DNA from: Camphora micrantha
Lineage: Eukaryota; Streptophyta; Magnoliopsida; Laurales; Lauraceae
DNA length: 64,000 bases
NCBI GenBank assembly: GCA_003546025.1
Contig: QPKB01000008.1
Span: 3,534,001 to 3,598,000, forward strand
Direction of reading: 5' to 3'
Shown here: one piece after another, positions 25,916 to 35,824 of the stretch
How the letters are laid out: the number at the start of each line of letters is the position of its first letter
Numbering within the stretch: the first letter of the stretch is position 1
Made by a program: the position numbers and the translations under genes
The notes under the pieces: generated by a model
Database searches by the model: none
Seen by the model: the letters and a program-made list of their open reading frames with translations, nothing else
Told to the model about the DNA's origin: nothing

Positions 25916-26459
25916 TGTGACATGTGTTACCTGTAATTTACTTCATTTATTATTTTCTGTTATTTTCTTGAGAAAAAATGGAGGGATTTTTATGAAATAA
26001 TTAAGGTTAGACTATGATTATTTAGTTTTATGAATAAAAATGAGAGCTGCCTAAGCCAATTGAGGTAAGTTGCTGCTTGGAATAAGGTAATGTGAGGTAA
26101 GCTCAAGTGTGTGGTGGGGCTCACTTGGGGACCCACATGGGAGTGGGGGTGGGGGGATTTCAAGGACACCTGGGGACCCTCCTTTTTGCAAAAAAATCAG
26201 CTCCAACAGTAATTTCTATCATCTTCATTTGGGTCTCAAAAGTTTAATGGACAACAGTCCATTCGGATAGGTACACAGTCAATCCAACGGTCCAGTAAAT
26301 TCGGATCTGACCAAAAGTTGGTGGATATGTACAATTTAGGGAGATCGTATGTTTGGTCCATTTGGATGAACCAAGGGTGAGCCCCAAAAGCGTTAGCTTA
26401 CGGAATCCTATCTTAAGCTTAAGCTTGGGAGAACATGGCTTATATATATATATATATAT

Positions 26460-27360
26460 ATTGTAAGACTTCCATTTATAAATTTGGTTACAATTTAAGA
26501 AATAAATGTGATTTTTAAAAATGACTATCTGATTTTCTCCCCTCATGGAAAATAATCAAATGAAATTGGAAAATGAATACGCAGCCACCACTCTAATACT
26601 TAGATCTTTTATATTGCTAGAGTTGCATCTATATTGCAACTTTAAATCTTTTATATCTCACATCATCTCTTTCAATCTCACCTCCTAAAAATCCTTCTAT
26701 CTAGCTCATTTCACCAAAATTTATATGCATTCAATTCTTGCGTGTTCTATGCAAACATATAAACTCGAAGGGTCACTGGCAAGTGTAAACAAAAGGCAAA
26801 CGTAGGAATTTACCCAGCTCTCTCTTGAGTCCGTAGGGATTATTCTGACCCAAAAAGATATGACACCCTCCGATATAAAAGATTAAAAAAAAATACGAAC
26901 AAATAGACCCTGGTAAACAGTATTTCCCTACCAAGTGTAAAAAGAAGGCAAACGTAGGGCCACCATTAAGTCCTTAGTAAGAAGGGTAGCTAGGTTGAAG
27001 CCATCAATTGGAATATAAAATTATCTGCTACTAGGACTCTTTCATAAACTATAATAAAGGAAAGAATAATAAAATAGAGTTCAACATTCCACAAATTAAA
27101 ATATGGATTCCACAAGATCCGGTGAAAATGCGATGATGTCAGCTGCTGGACTTTCCTTTATAAAAATCTATGCTTTTAACAGACAAATCTAGAGCAATCC
27201 AAAGCTCTTGATGTGATGGTCACCAAGTGGCTATTGAAGCCATTTAGTCAATACAATCGCCAAAAGTAATAACAATTTCATCTGACACATTTTCCCTGTG
27301 AATTGATATATAGGGAATCTTGGGTCCATGCAGGAACTTCTGTTTTTTATCCATTTAGAC
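26460..27360 (+). repeat. Direct duplication, copy 1
   Basis: It shares ordered phrases with 28,380-29,330, such as atcaattggaatataaa, atccggtgaaaatg.gatgatgtcagctg and gctatt..gtcaat. It is non-coding. It contains a partial SINE-like stretch (26,780-26,930, with gggatta.tctgaccc and ctccgatataaaag) bounded by an imperfect ~26-bp direct repeat caagtgtaaa.a.aaggcaaacgtagg. Confidence 0.65.
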
Positions 27361-27560
27361 GGCGGGGATTGAAAATTCGACAACGTTCATATTCAAAACT
27401 AGAATTCTCAATTGTAAGCACATGAGGGGACCACTGGAATTATTTGAACAAAGTAGGGTTGGTTTCATTAATTACTTGCTATTGAATTTTTTCTTCCTTG
27501 TAAGAGTCACAAGTGGATCTGGATCTGCGTTTCGTCCGAATAAGGGAGCCTTGATTGGAC

Positions 27561-27648
27561 AAATCAGAGGATGACACGCGCGAGGGCGGAGGAAAGAGAA
27601 CCTACTTCTCTCTTTCCTCTGCCCCGCGCGTGGCATCTCCTGATTCCC
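27561..27648. repeat. Imperfect GC-rich hairpin
   Basis: The left arm (27,561-27,600) pairs with the right arm (27,606-27,648) over about 40 bases with a few mismatches and a ~5-base loop; the core is acgcgcg/cgcgcgt flanked by ggaggaaagaga/tctctttcct. It is a foldback or MITE-like sequence; a small-RNA precursor is possible but unsupported. Confidence 0.7.
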
Positions 27649-28379
27649 TCTTTGGTCGAAAAAGGGAATTCGTTTCCCTCACAAGTGCTCCTGAAAAGAT
27701 TCTTTTATGAGTAAGACAAGAAATTTTTTCTTTTTTTTTTTTTTTTTTTACGAAAGCATGCTTTCAAAATCCAAACATTGTCAGAGGTCATCGCTAATAG
27801 CTCCATCAATGGCGCTGGAACTTCAACTACCGTTGCCCGTGACCTTCATTCATTGAACATCGCATTGGAACCAAAACAGTCACAGTTTTTCAAGAGTTGT
27901 GGCCTACCTTTGGTGGGTTTTTTTTTTTTTTTTAATGTGATTATATGAATTGTGTGACTTGATTTATAAAAGCAGTTAAAATGAAGATATAAATGTGAAT
28001 TGCTTAAAATAGTCATTAAATTATCTTCCCTCGATGTAATGGAGAATGAATCCGGAGGAGGGAATGAATTCCAAGTGCAGACCTTAGCAATTCAATTCCT
28101 AAAAAAATGAGGGTTGCACTTGTGTCTAAGAAACTAGTTTATATCTTTCTTCCGTCAACTCATATATCCTCTGTACCTCTCCTCCTTAATAATCCTTTGC
28201 TATGCAAACTAGAAGTTAAAAGGCCATATTTTCAAAAATGGGTTCTAGACTTGTTTAAGGCCTATTTATTTGTGTTTCATGTACTCCATTTTAGACTTAT
28301 TTAGGGTCAGTTTGTTTCATGTAATGGAGTAATAGGAATTGTGAGAATTCTATTGGTTAAAACTGATGAAGCAAACGTG

Positions 28380-29330
28380 AATTTTGAAAAATGAGCATCA
28401 AGAATTTTTCCCCTACGATGGAAAATGAATTGAATCAAAGAAAAGTAACCGACAAATACTCAGCCTCCACTCGAATAACTCAAATCCTAGGATAATGAGA
28501 ATTGCATGTACATTGGTGTTTATATCGTTTACCCCTAACACCATCTCCTTCATGACCTCACTTCTTGATAATCTTTCTGTAGCTCATTTGACTATAATGT
28601 ATGAATTTATATCAAGTCAATTTATATGTACTTTATGCAAATGTAATTCCTTACAAAGGGAGGGGTTATTACATTCATGCTATCAATTGGAATATAAAGG
28701 CATTTACTAGTAGAGGGGCTTGTTTGGCAACTCTACTAATAGAGTCAAGTGAAATAAAGTCTCATTTCTCAAAAAAAAAAAAAAAAAAAAAAAAATCATA
28801 TCAAAATCACTTTTATTCAAAATTCCCTTCATTTAAATAAAAAACAACCTCCTTTCTCCACACACACACACACACAAATCTCTTCCTTCCTATATACAAA
28901 ACGTTAAAAAGATTTCATACCAAACAATAAAATAAAATACCATTATAACCCACTTACATTTTATTCTTTCTTCAAAATAATCTTTACTTTACTCTACTCT
29001 ATTAGTAAGTTTCCAAACAGCCTTACAAATTATTAATAAAAGAAAAGAATAGCAAAATGAAGATAAACTTTCCAAGGATTAAAAAAATGGATTACACAAT
29101 GTCCGGTGAAAATGAGATGATGTCAGCTGTGCTAAACTTTTTCTTTACGAAAACTCTATATCTCATGAAAGACAACTGCAGAGAAATTAAAATCTCTTGT
29201 TGTAGTGCCTCACCGCGTAGCTATTTAGTCAATGATTGATGAAAAAAAGACACATTTTATCATATTCGTTTTCCTTGTGCATTGACAAATAGGGAATCAG
29301 GACTCCGGGTGGCATGTGAGAATTTTAATC
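28380..29330 (+). repeat. Direct duplication, copy 2
   Basis: The second copy of the segment at 26,460-27,360, diverged by indels. An A tract at 28,770-28,794, CA repeats at 28,860-28,876 and a 24-base tandem repeat just downstream (about 29,399-29,447) mark this area. No gene is seen. Confidence 0.6.
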
Positions 29331-29531
29331 TTACAGCTTTAATGCAAGAGGACCTCTTTTTTATGGTGTGGATTGAAGATCACATATTAGTCAGATGCCA
29401 AAGTCCCATGGGTTAAAAAGAGCTAAGTCCCATGGGTTAAAAAGAGCTAACATGAAAGCTTATGGCAATTGATGGGAGCTCGCTTGAGGGACGGATGGAT
29501 GAAAAACTATCAAGTTTCAAATGTGATGTAA

Positions 29532-29720
29532 ATTAACCCCAGTAGATAGCTTAGTGGGCCTAAGACCACAGTTTGTATCCGGAGATTGTAGGTTTGAAAT
29601 TGCACTATCACACTGGGGCTACCGCGGAGTTTACCCGGCTTCCCTCTGGGTTCAGAGGGATTAGTTCAGTCCAAAAGGTTGGGAACCCTCCGATAAAAGA
29701 AGAAAAAAAAAAAAAAAAAA
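29532..29720 (+). mobile_element. SINE with A-tail
   Basis: Box A-like gatagcttagtggg near 29,547, degenerate box B gtaggtttgaaattgc near 29,589, a characteristic tail block (gggattagttcagtccaaaaggttgg...ccctccgataaaag) and an A run at about 29,702-29,720. Imperfect flanking repeats gtgatgtaa and gtgacgtaa are consistent with a target-site duplication. Confidence 0.7.
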
Positions 29721-29990
29721 CAGTGACGTAAGAAAAAAGAGAGGAACCCCTGTACTACAGAATTACACCATCTAAGTACATGGCTGGAATCCACCTTCCC
29801 GATATTCAAATTGTACCAGCAGTTTAACCAAATTTGAAGTTACTTAATCCAAACACATGAATTATTGAATTTATGTCTTGTATTCCGGGTTAATAATCTA
29901 ATTGGTCCATTAGATTAGTTGAAGATCAGATTTTGGGTCAAGAGTAATTTAGTGACTGTAATCAACTTCCTTAACACCTAAAAAAGAGAA

Positions 29991-29999
<9 letters not shown>

Positions 30000-30040
<41 letters not shown>
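30000..30040. repeat. (TA)n microsatellite
   Basis: About 20 AT units; another run lies at about 30,753-30,780. Both are in non-coding DNA. Confidence 0.95.
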
Positions 30041-30042
<2 letters not shown>

Positions 30043-30124
30043 TTGACAATAGAGTGAGGTTTCTTTGGCCATGGACATAGACTGATTTCTACTTGTGCAT
30101 ACATTTGCACGACCTAAATCAATC

Positions 30125-30365
30125 CTAGTCACAATTGAACGATCATGAGTAAGCATTTCATTGATTGGAGTAAAGTTTGCAGTCTCCCAATATGAAGGGA
30201 GCATATTTGTGCGAGGCAATTGGATTTCAAACAAGGCAATGATATAATAAAGAGGTAGTGTGAAATCCGGGCCAGTCGTCTTGGAACGCTCATTTGAAAA
30301 GAACTTCATTGATCAAATAAAGGTCGGCCACACTGTATCAAACCGATGATTTGTTAAGGATCAAA
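30125..30365 (-). repeat. Inverted repeat arm, right (partner 25,640-25,915)
   Basis: The reverse complement of the left arm. The two arms enclose the direct duplication at 26.5-29.3 kb. Confidence 0.8.
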
Positions 30366-30748
30366 AAAAGGTATCAAACAGACATATACAAGGATACGAA
30401 CCGCTTAAATGTGTGACATCTCCATTGTAACACCAAAGACATCTCCATACTTTACAATGTTGAAGACATCTGTGGCATCAAAAGTCAAAAAATAAACCAC
30501 ATTGAATATCGACAAATAAGAGGAAAGCATACAAATGTAAATTATAAATCCTATTTTGAACAGCTAAATCAAGATGGCTGAAGATAATTATCAGTTCAAC
30601 AAACTAACAATGGACGGCAAACTAGCTCTTTCAAATGACCCAGCAATTCATTTCATTCAATAGTTTGACATCCAAGGATCGAAATAGTGCAATGATATCA
30701 TGGGTTTTTAAACTCCCATGATATCTTGGGACCCATGGCGGAAAAGTT

Positions 30749-30784
<36 letters not shown>

Positions 30785-31214
30785 ACCAAAGTCAACATTA
30801 TTAGATTTTCGATCATGAAATTGGAAATGCAAGGTTTAAAGGGGATTGATATGTCAAATCCCCAAAAAGACTATGAGGTGAGGTGATGGGTAGCTGGTAG
30901 TTGAATGCGCTGAAATATCTACCCTCTAACTTTCTCGAGAAGCCAAAGGGGTAAGTTATTGCATTTTTACTCATACCCACCAAACGAGATATAATGTAAA
31001 AAGAGAAACATCATTGTACGGCACCAATTGACGTACTTAAATTTCACTCTATCCAAACACACGGCCTGTTTGGGGATTTACTATTAAAGTTAAGGTGAAG
31101 TAAAGCCTCCATTATTCGGATAAGAAAATACAATATCATATTAAAAGTACACAAATTCAGAATTCCCTCTTTTAAATAAAATAAAATAAAAACAATATCC
31201 TTCCTCCTTTAAAT

Positions 31215-31320
31215 GACAAAAAAAAGGCAGACCGTATCAAGAAGTGCTCGGATGAATTTGTGGAGCAGCATGTCGCTTGTGCTCGAAAGTTTCTCCAAGA
31301 GTTTCTAAAAAAAAGAAGAA
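31215..31320 (+). pseudogene. Unidentified coding-like fragment (paralogue at 51,180)
   Basis: One frame reads RIKKCSDEFVEQHVACA, then RKFLQEFLKK. A related frame at 51,185-51,290 reads CIQRCLQDLVEQHIANA, then REILEEKHEE and stop. The shared pattern (Cys, then a VEQH helix and a basic amphipathic tail) suggests a gene fragment copied twice. I do not recognise the family, and no flanking exons were found. Confidence 0.35.
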
Positions 31321-32374
31321 AAATAATGACGATGAACAAGGACACGAGGGGGGGGGGGGGGGGGGGGGTGGTTTAGGGTTTGTTACTACAAGTGTTAGAT
31401 TTTATAACATGCATTTAACTTCTCTCGAGTCAATTTTTTAGTGTATTTTGCAGTTGACAGGAATTCATGCGGTTAAGTCTACACCATCACCAGATGACAT
31501 TTTCTTTCTCTAGAGTCTATATTTTGTGCTTGCTTGAAGGGGATTGTTTGCTTTAATGCGCAATTGTGTAATGTGAGGATTCAATGGGAAACTGCTTTGA
31601 TTTACAGTATAATGTGAGGATTCAATGGAAAACATATTTGATTTACAGTGCAACTTAACTTTCCATTGTTACGTGTGAATATTTTCTATGCTGGAAAGGC
31701 ACATTGTTTATTGAATTGATTTTCTGCCATTGGTATTCATTAAATTTTTTTACTTGCAGGTATATATAGTTCGAAAGAGTTCACATAGACCACCTCATCC
31801 TTCATCTGTGACAAATCCAATTACTATGACATAATTTTGGAGTGGTTCATGTTGTTGGAATTCAGGGATCATTGATTATTAACGCACCTTTCTTTACTTC
31901 AATTCCTCTCATACAATTGCTCCATTGTACTTTTTCACTGTTGGTTTTTTCCCTTAGCAGTATAATCCATATTAGATGTTTCAATGGTATTCGGAATGGT
32001 TGGCATACATTCAATATAGATCCCACAAGACCATCCACAGGAAGAATTACGGCATCTTTCTTTACTGGAATTCATGGAATTCCTATATAGAGAATTTATA
32101 AATTTTCAGATACGGTGGAATTCTTGTAGCTCCCTTGTATTTGAGCATCCAGATGTTCCACCAAAATAGCGGAGGGGTTGAAATTCCTCAATTCCCAATA
32201 GTCATTTGAGACCTTTTAGGTGGCAAAATTAGCAATTGTTTGAACCAATCTTTTGTATTTAAATACTACTTTTATAAGCTTTTATTTATTGGAAACACAT
32301 ATTTGCTCTCGTCTGTCGGTGATGCCTGATGATTATGAAATTAAGAGCCTTGAAGGTTTTCTGGCTGGGTGTTT

Positions 32375-32540
32375 CAATTTCTCCTTCAAGTATCCTATGT
32401 AATTGTTCCAATTGTGCATTCTATCAATTCAATGTAGTTATTCTAACTTCGTATTTTCAATTTCTCCTTCAAGTATCCAATGTAATTGTTCCAATTGTGC
32501 ATTCTATCAATTCGATGCAGTTATTCTAACTTCGTATTAG
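32375..32540 (+). repeat. 83-bp tandem duplication
   Basis: Two nearly identical 83-bp units (32,375-32,457 and 32,458-32,540), each starting caatttctccttcaagtatcc. They are followed by a (CT)n(CA)n microsatellite (about 32,549-32,634). Confidence 0.9.
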
Positions 32541-32546
32541 CTTACC

Positions 32547-32594
<48 letters not shown>

Positions 32595-33036
32595 GCACGC
32601 ACGCACGCACGCACACGCACTCACGCACACATGAATGGCTTGAAGTGTGTGTTCTGGAAAAGGCCGCTTTGCAAATAGCTGTTAGTGAGATGCTCAGTGT
32701 CATAGTGACAAATTTAGCGTTATAAAAAAAGATTAAACATATAGTGCCTAGTTCTTATTATGCCCTGAATAGATCATGATAAGTGCAGCCATATACAAGA
32801 ATCCCAAGTGTACAACAATTGAATTCATCAACAAAAAAGGTACATACTTTTTAGTTTTGAGTACTGTATTTTTTCCACAACTTTCTTATACTCTGCATTG
32901 GGTTCTAAGCACCTATCCAAGTAAGGTTTCTTTTTTCTTGGGTTTTATGGTAACAAAATGAAAACATGTCAGCAGCCTAATGATAAAGTAGCGTCTGAGA
33001 AAAGAAAATAAATGAGGAAACATCGTGCTTACTTCA

Positions 33037-33221
33037 TGGATTTCCACTTCTGAACCTCGTTCTTTGCAACCATTTGTTTACAAATCAAAGAGAAGATTTA
33101 ACCACCATAGTTTCATGACAATTGTTAGTGTCGTGGATTTCCGCTTCTGAACCCAATTATTTGCAACCATTTGTTTACAAATCAAAGAGAAGAATTAACC
33201 ACCATAGTTTCATGACAATTA
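33037..33221 (+). repeat. ~97-bp tandem duplication
   Basis: Two units (33,037-33,133 and 33,134 to about 33,221) share tggatttcc.cttctgaacc and the phrase gcaaccatttgtttacaaat followed by caaagagaag. Non-coding. Confidence 0.85.
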
Positions 33222-33571
33222 ATAGCAATGTGAATGGAACCCATCAAAAGGAATTAATGGTGAAGGTTTTATGTCTTAGGGTTAAAACACTTTTTTTAAT
33301 TCTAGATTAGCCTCTTTATATTCTTTGCTCAAGTCATCCCTGCCATAAAGCGCTTATTTAAGTGGAGGCATATAAATTGCTCATAAACCATCAATTCAAA
33401 TGACACAAATTTTAATTGCATTTAATCCATAACTAAACAGTATTTAAATTGCATTGATATAAATAGAAATGCGTCACTTTAATAAGCAATTGATGAATTA
33501 AAATCAATCATCTATATTGATAACAAAATTAAAGGAAAAAAAAAAAAGGAAATAGATAGGGAGTTGCATAC

Positions 33572-33685
33572 ATGAAAAGAAAGAAGGCACTTGGAGGCTG
33601 GAGCACATTTGATATGTTTAGATCATTCACCGTATTTTCCTTCTGACCCTTCTTTGCCTTAGGCTTAGATGATGCCACCTTCTTC
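33572..33685 (-). pseudogene. Possible exon of an HMGB-type HMG-box gene or its remnant
   Basis: Between an AG acceptor and a GTATGC donor, the minus strand encodes a basic stretch (KKVASSKPKAKKGQK) followed by VNDLNISNVL and PPSAFFLFM. Plant HMGB proteins have a Lys-rich N-terminus followed by DPNKPKRPPSAFFVFM at the start of the HMG box, with an intron splitting the Met codon as here. The DPNKPKR part is replaced and I found no downstream HMG-box exons on the minus strand. Upstream minus-strand frames (34,445-34,627 and a possible first exon near 34,934-35,081) may belong to the same locus. It may be a truncated gene copy. Confidence 0.35.
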
Positions 33686-35060
33686 CTGGCATTTAGAAAT
33701 GAAACAGATAAGCAAAAGAGGGGGAACATAAGAATGAGATTGACACCTTGAAATAAGACATCAAAAAAATGCATTGTGAAGAACTGTACCTCTTTTAAGA
33801 AAAAAAAAAAACTGACAATACCCACTTCTTTTTTCTCTTCACTAATTCAACCCAATTCACTTATTGTTTAAAAGGGGGCCTTCAGTCATCATAGTCAAAT
33901 TAAAAAATTGCATGGTAAACAACCATTTCATTGCCATGGAAAGATAGAAAGAGAGTGACGAAATTGAAGAAAACACAACATCTTTTTCCTATCATCAGTA
34001 GCACAAAGACCCCATAAACTTGAAAAGAAAGAAAGGCCAAATAGGTTTGAATAAAGGGTTGGGGGAGAATGCAATCCAACATAGAGAAGTATGGGTGATT
34101 TTTTTTTTTCTTTTTTGCCTAGTAGCTATAGCATGCTGACATTGGTCACTTCATGCTCTACTCTCCACCTTCCAACCAACATTATTAATAAGTAGGGATT
34201 CAAAAGTCCCTTAGTACAATGCCCAAGCAATAGTATCAGGAATCAGGATTCCTTTCCTTGACCTCCACATTCTTATGCCTGTTGGCCTCTCTTGATGCTA
34301 TAATGCACTTTTGATCTACACATTTCCCCAATGAAAATAACCCCTCTTCACCTACCCTAGTAAAACAAGAGGAGAAATCAACTGGGGAGGTTTGTTTTGG
34401 ATCGGAGATCTCTTTCCTTCAGTACATAAAAATTAAATTGGCTTCTAAAAGTTTCTAACCTTCTGTAAAGCATTCAACATAGCATCACATGCTTTCTTAC
34501 CTTTCCCTTCTCCTTTCGTTGTTGAACACTGAACAAGCCATGGCTCAAAAACAGAAAAGAGATCATTAAATTGAAGGAAAATAAAGAACCCATAAGAAGC
34601 TGGCAAATTAAAATCAACATAATCCATAATTCATAAGAAATTGAATAAAAACCACCTAAAAATTTGTTCAAGATTGATGAAAGAAGCAAATTAAAAAACC
34701 TAATTAGACCCTAAACAAATGTAAACAAACAATATCTAATAGCAAAACAAAGCACAGAAAAAAAAAATGCAAAATCCCAACACTATACAACCTAAAGATG
34801 ATTCAGCATATTCAATTTATAAGTAGTCACATATACACTATATGAGGAAAAAAATGGTACAGGAAAGAAACAAAGAAAAGAAAAGGAGAGGACGTAGGAG
34901 AAGAAAAGAGAAAAGAGAGAAGAAGAAGAAGCACCTGGGGGCTGAGAGAGGAGACGGTTTCGGGGATCGATGGCTCAAGCTCCGGCAGTGGATCGATGAG
35001 AGAGGGAAGAGCACCGAGAAGGGTTTCTGGTTGGGAGGCCAACGAGGGTTTCTTGTTGTT

Positions 35061-35131
35061 TTTATATATGGGGTATGGCACGTGTATTGGGCATAGAGTC
35101 GACGAAAACTGCTGCTTTTATATATGGGGTA
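35061..35131 (-). promoter_or_regulatory. Two tandem TATA-like boxes, minus strand
   Basis: The phrase tttatatatggggta occurs at about 35,061-35,075 and again at 35,117-35,131. On the minus strand each reads as a TATA box (ccatatataaa). They lie just upstream of open minus-strand sequence (34,934-35,081) that ends at a CAG/GTGCTT donor-like junction, so they may drive the putative 33.5-35.1 kb gene. This rests on motif and position only. Confidence 0.3.
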
Positions 35132-35489
35132 GATATACACCCTCCGACATACATCCAAGAGCTGGGCCAAGCATCACCCGTCTAACAATCAGTACTGAAA
35201 ATTAGATCTGGCTCTAGCACACAGGACTAAAAGCACAGACCAGATCTAGTCGAATGCAGAACAAGCGCAGGTGGGCAGAACAAGCGCAGGTGGGCCAACC
35301 CATAGGCCCGCCCAACCCACAATACTTAATAAAAGGAATGAAGATTTGTCCAACAACCCCTAATCCACTTCACATCATACCCCTCTTAAACCCTCTTACT
35401 ACTTTGAATGGGATGAATCAGTTGGGCCCAAAGGATCCCAAAGATTTCTGTAGCATCACTCCTGACTACAAGGGTAAAGGATCTTCCAG

Positions 35490-35715
35490 AAATTGCATGA
35501 TAACAAAAACTAGTGAATAATGAACAATGCCGTTATGTCTTAATGGAACTGCAAATTTTACTGAGTCTGGCAAGAAAGAATTCATCATTTGAGCATCTTA
35601 GGCCAGCAGATCTCCTGATGCAAAAATACATACAGCAACAGAAATCGAGTTTACTCATTAGACATCTATTCCAACTGTTCCTATCAGATACACCACAAAA
35701 TGTTGGATTTCTGAA
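35490..35715 (-). other. 3' flank of PUR5, duplicated at 63,738-64,000
   Basis: Sequence downstream of the PUR5 stop codon (probably 3' untranslated or just beyond). It matches 63,738-64,000 in the same orientation with indels, sharing for example gaattcatcat.tgagcat and acagaaatcgagtttactcat. Confidence 0.8.
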
Positions 35716-35824
35716 TGCTAAGAATGTAATGTAAGTATTAATAGTCATCTCTCTCTCTCTCTCTAAAACAATGGTGTTCATGCTCAAACAAACACTCTGT
35801 CAAAAACAATGGTGTACAAGCATG

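Noticed and set aside
34827..35170. Two overlapping minus-strand frames of 84 and 110 residues as a gene
   Set aside because: Low-complexity Phe/Leu/Ser runs dominate the 3' part. At most the first 50 codons could be a first exon, so it is mentioned only as part of the uncertain HMG-box locus.
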